NCBI RefSeq assembly: GCF_014898815.1
Contig: NW_026515515.1
Span: 186,001 to 250,000, forward strand
Source: Panonychus citri
Lineage: Eukaryota; Arthropoda; Arachnida; Trombidiformes; Tetranychidae
Length of the DNA: 64,000 nt
Reading direction: 5' to 3'
A program made the position numbers and the translations under genes. The notes below the pieces were generated by a model. That model ran no database searches. It saw only the letters and a list, made by a program, of their open reading frames with translations, and was not told the origin of the DNA. Numbering within the stretch: position 1 is the stretch's first letter; each line of letters starts with the position of its first letter. Shown in pieces: positions 55,971 to 64,000 of this stretch.

Positions 55971-57325
55971 ATGATGCTTTTCATGGTGACGATGAAGATG
56001 ATAATGGTTCTGATGATGAAAATTCAATTGAAATTCTGTTGAACTGAACAATCATAAAGTAATCAATTCAATAATTTTGTTGTATTGTTTGCAATGGTGA
56101 AAGAAAGTGAAAAATACTTTTAAATCAAATGTAATCCTTTATGTGTTAGCTCATCTCTTTTCATCAGTAACGTTATAATATCATCAGCATCATCGAATCA
56201 TCAGTATCATCATCATCACACTAATGAAACTTGAATTAGTTTTAAATTGCAATTCACTTTGTTCGTCATCTTCTGTGTCACATCGATAAAGAAAAATTTG
56301 GCAGAAAAAAAGACAGAAAAACAAGCAGAATAATAAAAAAGCGAAAAGAATCTTCATCAACCACTCATAATGATTTCAAGTTGATGATAATGATGATCCA
56401 AAAAATCATGGAGATCATCATCATTATGAGAGCCATGTTCCGATAATTTGAAGATCAATAATAATAGCGGATAAATATTACATAACCAGAATTTTTCATC
56501 CACACAAACAAGTAACAACAACGCAACAAAAAAACCTATTAGATGATGAGAAAAAAAGTAAAATCTTCCATGAGTTTGAGTTAGCTGACAAAGTTCAGGG
56601 TAAGATAATGATTATCATGAAAGAGGAAAGAGAGAGAGAGAAAGAGAAAGAAGTTACCACGATAAATATCAGCGAAAACTCTTGGATCATCTGTAGATAT
56701 TATCAAATAATAATAGTTTCAACATCTCTGGAAAAATAATCAAATAAATTGCATCAAAAGTCCATCGTTTCCATCATTATGATTGACCAAGAAAGAAAGT
56801 GAGAAAGAGTAAACAACTTTGAAAATTGTTATAGAGAATGATGAAAATAAAAAGTAACCACATCACAATGTCTTCATCATCAAATATTATCACCAAGTCT
56901 CTTGTGGAATGTAATAATAATAATAATAATCATAAAAATGATAATAATCATCAACATCATCATTAGGATCAAGATGAAAATCATAATACTATTATCAACA
57001 GTATCGATGTTTACCTTTACAAGATCATCATCATCATCCTCAAGATTATAAGATGATGATGATGTTGATGATAAGTTTGAGAGGACAACGTGGAGGAAAT
57101 TTTCATCTTCCTTACTGTTGAAAGGTGAACTTCAGGGTGATCAAGGTAAACACTTTAGTGAACAAAACTTATCGGCATTAGCCAACTGATTTATAACTAA
57201 AGTTATCGATTCAGAAGAAGAGACTGCCTTTCACAAATTCAGTCTGTTACAAATTCTTTTAGGATCTTTCCAAAATACTAATATTAATTTAACTCACAAG
57301 GTAAATTAGATTATAAACTTAAAGG

Positions 57326-57331
57326 TTTATT
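57326..57331 (-). terminator. AATAAA in candidate LTR
   Basis: A minus-strand AATAAA 75 bp downstream of the TATAAA in the candidate LTR, positioned as an R-region poly(A) signal. Confidence 0.35.
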
Positions 57332-57400
57332 AAAACTTGTTAATTAATGTTAACAGTATGAAGATTAAATGGAATTAATTGTAATTTGATTCGATCATCT

Positions 57401-57406
57401 TTTATA
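57401..57406 (-). promoter_or_regulatory. TATAAA in candidate LTR
   Basis: Minus-strand TATAAAAG about 185 bp into the candidate LTR, suitable as the retrotransposon core promoter. Confidence 0.35.
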
Positions 57407-57757
57407 TCGAAAATCGAATAATCGAAATTTGAATTTTCTAAAGAGAACAATTAATCTGATTGGTCGATTAACCATTTGTCTAAAGACAACGATTTTCTAT
57501 TGTCTCCTTAGTAGACATTAGTCTAGATTAAAATAAATATTAACCATTTTCTCAAGAGAGTTAATTTGTCAGTCAGACGATGATGATTAACATCTTCAAC
57601 TTCAATTGTGAACAATAGTTAATCTTAAACAAAGTGAAAATTAAATGAGTAATTAAGTTAATTGTGAACAAAATTAATAAAACAAATAAATTTAAGCCTT
57701 GAGGTAATCCAAATATAAAGTTAAATGGTTCCAACGGGTAACTCAATTTTCTACCCT

Positions 57758-60700
57758 TCACTTCCGTGGTTCTTGATTAAGACTCCTTGGTTGGACCATT
57801 TTGATTTGATCTCTTGGAATAGCTCGAGGTCGATCGGCTTGAACCGTAAAATGTAAGTCTCTTGATCTTTCTCTTGAATTATGATGATCTCTATGAACAT
57901 TAACCGGAGGTAATGATGTATCCATATTCTCATCTACAAGATGAATCTCAAAAGATTGTGTTGTCTGAGGTACAGGCATTTCAGATGCGGGTTGACAACA
58001 ACGATGATTGAATTGTGGTTTGCCTCTTGATCTATCGGGACCATAATAAGCCCAATTGTCAGGCCATTCGGCTTCATGAGTTTGAACTCTTTCAGAATAG
58101 ATTTTGAATAACCTTGAGACAAATGAATTGCTACATGTTGATGTTACATTCGCATAATGTATTCCATCTCCTATTTGATCTACTTTCTCTTCGATCTCTT
58201 TCCAATAGGACATGTACAATTGCATCGCTATTATGGCCTCAACGGTAGGTGAATGAGGTTTATTTTCCACAGTGTATCCTCCGAATACCAAAAAGGCAAT
58301 GAGAGTTAATGAACAAGCACTTTCATTAAATGGAGAAAATATTTGTGTTATCTCTCTCATCTTTGGCTTTAGCAATTCAATTTCACATGACTCAAGTCCA
58401 ATTGATTTTAACATGTTAATTATTCCAGCGCCAACAATTACCTTAGCACAAGCAAGATATTGGATCACTTGATCTCTTATCGATGGTAAAGTTTTACTCA
58501 ATCTAATATCAGATTTCTTGAGACCATGATAATGTGAGTCCATATAGTTAATGTTATTGTGTCTAACTAGAGTTTCGTAAACTATTTGTTGAAACCCATT
58601 TACAATAACGATCCAAACTGGTCTTGGCATTAGCTTATTGGTGTAACCGTTTCGTTCAACTCGAATTTCATTAACACGACAAAAGGCCATGTGAACACAG
58701 AAAGTTAATAGAGGATTAGGATGAAGTTTTGATTGTTGTTCAATCCTTGAGGAAATTGCTTCACTTAAAGGAGGAAGTTGAATCCTTGTCACACGTTGAT
58801 ACAATTCAGTTGCTTCTCTTTGTTTCTCATCTTTTCTTTGTTGTTTCCAATCAGACTGATGTCTTGATTTGGATGAAGATGAGGTTGATGATGAAGAGGA
58901 AACTGATGATTTATCGTCGGGAACACCACGAAAACTTGGAAATTCATCACAAATTGAGGTTAACACTAAGTTTCTCTCGTTTACGTCAAGTAAGGTGAAT
59001 GGATCGATCCTAATAAAGGCAAGTCCATTAGCGACATTATCTGGAGATACATTTACTTTAGTGAAACCTTTAGGTGCTCTTGGTTTTCCTTTAGCAAGTT
59101 TAGCCCATTCAGGTGAAGCTCTTATGAGATAAGCGGGTACTGTATATTTGCTTATGATGGTCGCTGGTCTTATATATTGACCTGGCTCCGCTCTTTTACC
59201 TATGACTGGGTCAAATCCAAGGTCTTGGAGATATTGTTCACCTTCATATATTGGAGCGTGTGGATCACAAACTCTTTTTAAAACTGACCAATAACATGTT
59301 CCCATGTTAGCGTAAGTTCTAATAGCGTTTGGTGTAAGTAATGGATCATTTGGTGACTTTTCTTTTATCACATCATATTGAGCCCATTTCTCATGAATTC
59401 CACCCCATCTTTCTTCTTGAGAATCATAAGAAACAATTCGTTGGGTTATCGCTGTTTGTATATGAGAGGGTAAAACTGATTGTAATCGTCTTGGGGCTTT
59501 AGCCAATTCGTGACGAGTTGGTCCGGGAACGAAAGTTTCACCAAGTTGAACCTCAAACTCTTCAACAAATAGTCCATATCGACATTTCATTTCGTGAGAT
59601 AGAAACTCTTTAGGAGGAAATCCTTTCTTACAGAGATTCCGTCGACAGATAAAAGTTGAACTGTTGTAAATTTGAGTCGTTTGATCTTCAGGAATTGGAC
59701 CAAATTTTGGGAAATCGTCTTGAGGCGCGTATTTAACGGCACAACCGGGAATAACACACAAGAATTTATCCTCGGAATCGGGTTTAATAAGATTCAAAAT
59801 CTTAATGAGATTGATGAGCCATTGAACACACGAATAACAATACCATTTGTTACACTCTAAACATTGTCTTGGGTTGAGTGAAATGTGTTCACACAATGTA
59901 CATTTAATTGTGTTATGAATTCGATTTATTCCTGATTGAATAACATTGGCTCTAGTTAAACCTCTAGAAATGGTTGGTAAGTCTATTTCAAACACTTGAG
60001 GGTCATGAACAAGATTGAGATAAATTTTCTCTTTAATCAAGTTATCGAAAATTTTTCTTTTCTTTTCAAACTCATCGGCTTTAGCCTTGACTTGTTCACG
60101 AATTTCGAAGTATTTTTCCTTTTGGAGATAATCTGGTAATTCACCAGGTAATGGAGCTGGATACTCGTGTAATGGCCAAGCATAATCGTCAGGTCCTGGG
60201 TATTTACCTTTAGGTACATCACGAAGTTGAGTCGGTCGACGTTTCCATGTACTTGGTGATGGTTGTTCAGGAACCTTAAACTCTGGCTCAGTTGGAGTAA
60301 CTTCAATGTCCATGAAGACATCATTTACACTATCATATTCACTTATTTCATTTCCTTGATCATCGGTCATAACGATAACAGTTGAATAAGTATCTTTAGA
60401 TGTACCAGGTTCATTAGAACTTTTAACACGAGTTGGTGTTGGTTCAGTTACTTTCTTTTGTTTACCTTTATCAACTTTAGGTTGTTTAGACAACTCAGGT
60501 AATTGAAACGCTGATACTGGTTGATAGACACGATGTCGTTTCACATATTCACATGGAGTTGAATTGTTCTTAAGAGCATCTTGATTGATAGTAATGTTAA
60601 TTGATGAATCACTTGAACTTGGTTGATTAGAGTCAATAGAAGTGTTTGCTGTGGTTGGTGTCGATTCATCACTTGGAACTTTTCCGCTTTGATTATCTTT

Positions 60701-60952
60701 TTCAGGAGAAACGGGATTCGATGAATCAGAATCATCAAGTCGAAGCTTCTTCGTAACTGAAGTCAATGATGATTGTGAACCTTCATTAGATGAATCGGGT
60801 GTTGAACAAAGTCTTGATCGCTTAAGCGAAGCAGAAACACTATTGAGATCAATTGATTCTTGAGAATCACTTTCACTTGTTGGTGTTGATTGTTTTGGTG
60901 AATTAACTGGTGTAGCAGGAATTTCCTGAATTTCATCACTTTCTTCAGTCAT
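57758..60952 (-). CDS. REXO1-like pseudo-exonuclease ORF in env position of the retrotransposon
   Basis: From the in-frame ATG at 60952 there are 1064 residues. Residues 1-240 are S/T/P/E-rich and disordered. A short helix with KIYLNLV (about 290-315) resembles the KNIYLNVAVN segment of REXO1. Residues 351-457 hold a cysteine cluster (CTLC, C..C, CYSC, C-x4-C, C-x4-C, H, C) resembling RING/TRAF zinc fingers. Residues 755-925 (58178-58690) match the DEDDh exonuclease fold of REXO1/ISG20 (RNGYTN, VIVNGFQQIVYETLV, YHGLKKSD, AKVIVGAGIINMLKSIGL, PHSPTVEAIIAMQLY). The usual catalytic acids appear replaced: DCE reads RVN, the D of NDL is M, and the final D is E. It is therefore probably a non-catalytic, RNA- or protein-binding domain. 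The domain call comes from remembered family patterns, without a search. Confidence 0.7.
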   Translation of the reverse strand: MTEESDEIQEIPATPVNSPKQSTPTSESDSQESIDLNSVSASLKRSRLCSTPDSSNEGSQSSLTSVTKKLRLDDSDSSNPVSPEKDNQSGKVPSDESTPTTANTSIDSNQPSSSDSSINITINQDALKNNSTPCEYVKRHRVYQPVSAFQLPELSKQPKVDKGKQKKVTEPTPTRVKSSNEPGTSKDTYSTVIVMTDDQGNEISEYDSVNDVFMDIEVTPTEPEFKVPEQPSPSTWKRRPTQLRDVPKGKYPGPDDYAWPLHEYPAPLPGELPDYLQKEKYFEIREQVKAKADEFEKKRKIFDNLIKEKIYLNLVHDPQVFEIDLPTISRGLTRANVIQSGINRIHNTIKCTLCEHISLNPRQCLECNKWYCYSCVQWLINLIKILNLIKPDSEDKFLCVIPGCAVKYAPQDDFPKFGPIPEDQTTQIYNSSTFICRRNLCKKGFPPKEFLSHEMKCRYGLFVEEFEVQLGETFVPGPTRHELAKAPRRLQSVLPSHIQTAITQRIVSYDSQEERWGGIHEKWAQYDVIKEKSPNDPLLTPNAIRTYANMGTCYWSVLKRVCDPHAPIYEGEQYLQDLGFDPVIGKRAEPGQYIRPATIISKYTVPAYLIRASPEWAKLAKGKPRAPKGFTKVNVSPDNVANGLAFIRIDPFTLLDVNERNLVLTSICDEFPSFRGVPDDKSSVSSSSSTSSSSKSRHQSDWKQQRKDEKQREATELYQRVTRIQLPPLSEAISSRIEQQSKLHPNPLLTFCVHMAFCRVNEIRVERNGYTNKLMPRPVWIVIVNGFQQIVYETLVRHNNINYMDSHYHGLKKSDIRLSKTLPSIRDQVIQYLACAKVIVGAGIINMLKSIGLESCEIELLKPKMREITQIFSPFNESACSLTLIAFLVFGGYTVENKPHSPTVEAIIAMQLYMSYWKEIEEKVDQIGDGIHYANVTSTCSNSFVSRLFKIYSERVQTHEAEWPDNWAYYGPDRSRGKPQFNHRCCQPASEMPVPQTTQSFEIHLVDENMDTSLPPVNVHRDHHNSRERSRDLHFTVQADRPRAIPRDQIKMVQPRSLNQEPRK

Positions 60953-63900
60953 GATTATGATCAACACTTTAAGTAAAAAGTTGATTAGATCAATTGAAAC
61001 TTGGAGTTTAAACTCGATTAAGATGAAACTTTGATTTGAATCAGTTTGAAGACAAATGTAAACTGAAAATTGAGAAACAATCTTGGTTTTGTTTTCTTTG
61101 TAAATCAATTTGTTGGTTAATAATTTGAGCTTTGAATCATTAGAGATTCGTTGTCGTGAGAAATAACAACAATTAACACGATGAATAATTTGATCCTTGG
61201 TTAATTGCTTTAGCTTTTGCCTTGTTAAGGGTTGATCACTTATATCATCAAAGATAATGTTTTGTTTATCTTTTGTTATTTCTCGGTCAGCCGATTGTCT
61301 TTGTTTCTTTTGACTTGAGTTGATTGTTTGTTGATTAATTTTAGTTTGTTTATCAACATTTTCCGAAGTTTCAATTTCAGTGTTAATTTGTGCTAATTGA
61401 ATTTGATTTTCAATTTGAGGGTCAACATGATTTTCATCAGCAATGGGAAGGTCAATAGTGGTGAGAAAATTTTCATCAAGTTGTGAACTTTGGTTATTAA
61501 CTAATTCAATGTTTTGATCTAATTGATTTGAATCGCTAAGACCTTCGATTTCTGTATCTAACCAATCTCGTTCTTCATTGAAATACTTATTCATTATCAT
61601 CTTCATTTTCTCTGATATTTCACCTACAAATGGTTTTGTATTTTGAACATTAACTGAGAACAAATGAAAATCTTCCTCTCTTAAGAGTAAAAGTGAACCT
61701 TTTCTATGACCAACACAAAGATATGGGCCATGATATTTAGGACCTAATTTCTTACTCATATTACTAGGAATCGATTCATCTTTTAACCAGACAAAATCAC
61801 CAATGTGATACGGATTTAAGAAATGTAAGCTTCGATATCTATTGATCTGATATTGTTCTTGTGACTTAAGTCTAGCATAAGCTAATTTTCGAGCTTGTTC
61901 AACGGTGAATTTTGGTTGAGGTTCTAAATCTAAATGATTATCTAAAGGTTTCAATGGAATCTTACCATAAACAAGAAAATAAGGTTGAAAACGAGTTATC
62001 TTATGTACTGAAGTATTTATCGCTAAGACTGATTGATCTAATTTCTCACTTAAGTTACTAGTTCCTTGTTCATAGACTAAGGTTCTTAATCGTTCAGCGA
62101 TGGTTCGATTTGCTCGTTCCACTATTCCTTGTGATTGTGCATGATAAGGGTTAGATGATTCATGTTTTATACCATTTTCCTTGAGGAAATCTTGAAACTC
62201 ATCACTTAAAAAGTTGGTTCCTTGATCGGTTTGGATCACTTTCGGTAAACTGTGAATCTTGATGAAATGTTTCAAAAACTTGATACAAGTTTTAGCTTGT
62301 TGATTCGGATGAACTTCGGCAAAAACATATCGAGATAAAGTATCGACCATGACAAAGATGACTTTTGATACCTTGTTGATTGTGAACGGACCTTGAACAT
62401 CCAATTCAAGTCGGGATAATATTTCTTCTGGTATTGGTTTTGGACTCGGATCAACGTAAATGTGAGGACTTGGTTTGTTTATATGGCAAGTTGAACAATT
62501 TTTACATAATCGAACGATTTCATCAAAAAGGTATTTCATGTAAAATCTCTTTGCGATTTGTAAATATGTTTTCTCACTTCCAAAATGTCCACCAATTGGT
62601 GTTGAATGTTCTTGAGAAAATATCTCTTTTAAAAGATCACGACCAATAATCAATCTTTTGCTATTAGAATGTTTATCTATTCGATAGATTAATTCGTCTT
62701 TAAGAAGATATTTTTGACTTGTAAGTCGATCACCAAGTTGTAATAGTTTCATGATTCGTTGACAATCTTCATCTTTCTGTTGAAATTGTTTCACCTTTTC
62801 CTTCCAAGGGTTAACTTCGCTTTTAAAAGCATAAATAACTGGATCAGTTATTTGATTAAATGTATTATCCAGGCCAAAGTTGATTACATTGAATGCTTTT
62901 TCTTCTTCATCAGAACAATTTTCAATATCATCTGAATGGAGATAATTGATTAAGCAATAGCGATCATAAAATTCTTCTTCATCTCCTCGACTTATATTCA
63001 CTGATCGATGATCCCATTGACTTGGATTTCTTGAGAAACAATCAGCTGAATGAATTACACCCTCTTTGTAAATCACTTTGAATTTGTAAGATGATAACAT
63101 AATTGACCATCTCTGGAGACGAGAATTCTTGAAGTTGATTTTAGTCAATTGACATAGTGCATGATGATCGGTTTCTATTGCGAATTCTTGACCATCAAGG
63201 TAATGTTTAAATTTATCGATGCCAACTAGAATCGCTAAACATTCCTTTTCGGAAACAGTGTAAGATTTTTGGTACTTGTGTAACTTTTGAGAAAAGAAAG
63301 ATAAAGGTAACCAATCTTTTACCTTATCTATTGGTTGATTTGAATCATAATTCTCAGATTTTGGGTCTTCTTGTAATAATATCCCTCCGACTGCAATATC
63401 GGATGCATCGACTGCAATTTTCTTTCTTAATTCGGGATCGAAATGTACGAGAAGAGTCGTTTCGACTAATGAATTTTTTAAATGATCTAATGCCTTAAGG
63501 TCTTCAGACATTAATTTAAATTTTCTTTCTTTAGAAATTAGGCGATAAAGTGGAGCGGCGATTTGTGAATAATTAGAGATGTATCTTGAGAAATAATTGT
63601 AACACCCTAAAATCGACTGTAATTGTTTCACGTTCTTTGGATAAGGTAGTGCTTTCAATGCTTTTACCTTATTAGGATCTGGTTTGATTCCATCTCCATT
63701 GACTAAGTGTCCAAGTAAGAGAATTTCGCTGTAACCAAATTTGCATTTTTCGGTTTTTACTTTTAAGTTGTACTTTCGAAGACGTTCTAAGACAATTCGA
63801 GTCATTTGAATTAACTCTTGCCATGTTTTTCCTACAACGGGAATATCGTCAAAATAACCTAAACAATTCACGTATTGTAAACCTTCCAATACTCGATTGA

Positions 63901-63999
63901 TTAGATTCTGAAAAATGAACGGGGCTCCAGATAGTCCCATGGGTAACCTTTTATACTGATATTTTCCTCCAGGAACGACAAAAACGGTTTTTTCTCTCT
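57758..63999 (-). CDS. pol: Retrotransposon pol polyprotein (RT partial, RNase H, integrase) fused to a REXO1-like region
   Basis: One reading frame of 2080 codons runs from the window edge to TAG/TAA-type termination at 57758. Numbering from M at 63940: the end of RT with YFDD (residues 29-32, about 63850; a variant of YxDD) and upstream GGKYQYKRLPMGLSGAPF; RNase H with D178, E231/E233 and D258 (AVDAS, SEKE, ETDHH); integrase HHCC (H445, H452, C482, C485; 62486-62608); integrase core D514, D572 and E608, spacing D-X35-E (62117-62401); and a GPY/F module (LGPKYHGPY, ending near 740). These catalytic residues all look intact. After ~780 the chain is low-complexity, and from 997 it becomes the REXO1-like part. 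Whether the product is a fusion or a second protein starts at the internal ATG (60952) cannot be read from the sequence. Confidence 0.9.
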   Translation of the reverse strand, partial: REKTVFVVPGGKYQYKRLPMGLSGAPFIFQNLINRVLEGLQYVNCLGYFDDIPVVGKTWQELIQMTRIVLERLRKYNLKVKTEKCKFGYSEILLLGHLVNGDGIKPDPNKVKALKALPYPKNVKQLQSILGCYNYFSRYISNYSQIAAPLYRLISKERKFKLMSEDLKALDHLKNSLVETTLLVHFDPELRKKIAVDASDIAVGGILLQEDPKSENYDSNQPIDKVKDWLPLSFFSQKLHKYQKSYTVSEKECLAILVGIDKFKHYLDGQEFAIETDHHALCQLTKINFKNSRLQRWSIMLSSYKFKVIYKEGVIHSADCFSRNPSQWDHRSVNISRGDEEEFYDRYCLINYLHSDDIENCSDEEEKAFNVINFGLDNTFNQITDPVIYAFKSEVNPWKEKVKQFQQKDEDCQRIMKLLQLGDRLTSQKYLLKDELIYRIDKHSNSKRLIIGRDLLKEIFSQEHSTPIGGHFGSEKTYLQIAKRFYMKYLFDEIVRLCKNCSTCHINKPSPHIYVDPSPKPIPEEILSRLELDVQGPFTINKVSKVIFVMVDTLSRYVFAEVHPNQQAKTCIKFLKHFIKIHSLPKVIQTDQGTNFLSDEFQDFLKENGIKHESSNPYHAQSQGIVERANRTIAERLRTLVYEQGTSNLSEKLDQSVLAINTSVHKITRFQPYFLVYGKIPLKPLDNHLDLEPQPKFTVEQARKLAYARLKSQEQYQINRYRSLHFLNPYHIGDFVWLKDESIPSNMSKKLGPKYHGPYLCVGHRKGSLLLLREEDFHLFSVNVQNTKPFVGEISEKMKMIMNKYFNEERDWLDTEIEGLSDSNQLDQNIELVNNQSSQLDENFLTTIDLPIADENHVDPQIENQIQLAQINTEIETSENVDKQTKINQQTINSSQKKQRQSADREITKDKQNIIFDDISDQPLTRQKLKQLTKDQIIHRVNCCYFSRQRISNDSKLKLLTNKLIYKENKTKIVSQFSVYICLQTDSNQSFILIEFKLQVSIDLINFLLKVLIIIMTEESDEIQEIPATPVNSPKQSTPTSESDSQESIDLNSVSASLKRSRLCSTPDSSNEGSQSSLTSVTKKLRLDDSDSSNPVSPEKDNQSGKVPSDESTPTTANTSIDSNQPSSSDSSINITINQDALKNNSTPCEYVKRHRVYQPVSAFQLPELSKQPKVDKGKQKKVTEPTPTRVKSSNEPGTSKDTYSTVIVMTDDQGNEISEYDSVNDVFMDIEVTPTEPEFKVPEQPSPSTWKRRPTQLRDVPKGKYPGPDDYAWPLHEYPAPLPGELPDYLQKEKYFEIREQVKAKADEFEKKRKIFDNLIKEKIYLNLVHDPQVFEIDLPTISRGLTRANVIQSGINRIHNTIKCTLCEHISLNPRQCLECNKWYCYSCVQWLINLIKILNLIKPDSEDKFLCVIPGCAVKYAPQDDFPKFGPIPEDQTTQIYNSSTFICRRNLCKKGFPPKEFLSHEMKCRYGLFVEEFEVQLGETFVPGPTRHELAKAPRRLQSVLPSHIQTAITQRIVSYDSQEERWGGIHEKWAQYDVIKEKSPNDPLLTPNAIRTYANMGTCYWSVLKRVCDPHAPIYEGEQYLQDLGFDPVIGKRAEPGQYIRPATIISKYTVPAYLIRASPEWAKLAKGKPRAPKGFTKVNVSPDNVANGLAFIRIDPFTLLDVNERNLVLTSICDEFPSFRGVPDDKSSVSSSSSTSSSSKSRHQSDWKQQRKDEKQREATELYQRVTRIQLPPLSEAISSRIEQQSKLHPNPLLTFCVHMAFCRVNEIRVERNGYTNKLMPRPVWIVIVNGFQQIVYETLVRHNNINYMDSHYHGLKKSDIRLSKTLPSIRDQVIQYLACAKVIVGAGIINMLKSIGLESCEIELLKPKMREITQIFSPFNESACSLTLIAFLVFGGYTVENKPHSPTVEAIIAMQLYMSYWKEIEEKVDQIGDGIHYANVTSTCSNSFVSRLFKIYSERVQTHEAEWPDNWAYYGPDRSRGKPQFNHRCCQPASEMPVPQTTQSFEIHLVDENMDTSLPPVNVHRDHHNSRERSRDLHFTVQADRPRAIPRDQIKMVQPRSLNQEPRK

Positions 64000-64000
64000 C

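Larger units (their letters stand above)
53776..57244. other. Region between signal-peptide exon and retrotransposon
   Basis: 3.5 kb with CT (54417-54442) and GA (55927-55965) microsatellites and abundant ATC/TGA runs. The F/L/S-rich frame at 55684-55968 and its antisense mirror come from these repeats. No gene is supported. Confidence 0.6.
57245..57592 (-). repeat. Candidate 3' LTR
   Basis: On the minus strand a 348 bp segment begins TGTTAATC and ends TTTGTAACA, so its ends are the inverted pair TGTTA/TAACA. It begins 165 bp after the ORF stop and is preceded by a purine-rich GAAGTTGAAGA that could be the polypurine tract. Inside, a TATAAA (57401-57406) is followed by AATAAA (57326-57331), the expected U3-R order. 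The partner LTR is outside the window, so the boundaries are unproven. Confidence 0.4.
57245..64000 (-). mobile_element. Ty3/gypsy-type LTR retrotransposon, 3' part, with captured REXO1-like ORF
   Basis: On the minus strand the order is reverse transcriptase (entering from the right edge), RNase H, integrase with HHCC, D-D35-E and GPY modules, a long tail, a REXO1-like region, stop, about 165 bp of 3' untranslated sequence, and a candidate LTR. Gag, protease, the RT N-terminus and the 5' LTR lie outside the window. RT-RH-IN order with a GPY/F module is typical of Ty3/gypsy (Metaviridae). The frame has no stop or visible frameshift over 6.2 kb, so the copy is young or maintained. Confidence 0.85.

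Noticed and set aside
1..64000. tRNA genes and CRISPR arrays
   Set aside because: No GGTTCGAATCC-type B box with a matching cloverleaf was noticed by eye, and there are no regularly spaced direct repeats. A tRNAscan run would settle the tRNA question.

Overview
This window is AT-rich eukaryotic DNA with spliced genes (GT-AG introns of about 50 bp to several kb), many CT/GA and ATC/TGA microsatellites and a strong preference for CGA arginine codons. The gene set (a serotonin-type tryptophan hydroxylase, a parathyroid-hormone-receptor-like class B1 GPCR, TM2D2, Caprin, SPOUT1) points to an invertebrate, most likely an arthropod. The compact, very AT-rich layout would fit an acariform mite, but the sequence alone does not prove that.

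Layout. (1) 801-13319, plus strand: the 3' five exons of a large kelch-repeat protein whose blades are interrupted by about 700 disordered, Q/N/S-rich residues; its 5' exons lie to the left of the window. (2) 14568-21498, minus strand: three compact housekeeping genes, TM2D2 (3 exons, 173 aa), Caprin (4 exons, 614 aa) and SPOUT1/C9orf114 (3 exons, 374 aa). (3) 22382-32403, plus strand, divergent from SPOUT1: tryptophan hydroxylase, 11 exons, 711 aa, with unusual N- and C-terminal extensions. (4) 34279-52097, plus strand: a nine-exon PTH-receptor-like GPCR rebuilt exon by exon, including a short TM2 exon at 40525-40636. One of its introns carries a palindromic Tc1/mariner-type MITE, and another carries a possible alternative terminal exon that would stop the protein just after TM1. 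(5) 53631-53775: an isolated signal-peptide exon of an unidentified secreted or membrane protein. (6) 57245 to the right edge, minus strand: the 3' part of a Ty3/gypsy-type LTR retrotransposon with an intact reading frame.

The retrotransposon is the main novelty. Its pol frame (RT-RNase H-integrase) runs without a stop into about 1064 further residues. These look like a captured RNA exonuclease 1 (REXO1)-type protein: a disordered N-terminus, a short REXO1-like IYLN helix, a cysteine-rich RING/TRAF-like zinc region, and a DEDDh exonuclease fold in which all four catalytic acidic positions appear to be replaced. The frame is uninterrupted, so the copy is young or under constraint.

All exon junctions were worked out by hand from splice consensus, reading phase and remembered family conservation. 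No database search or transcript was available.
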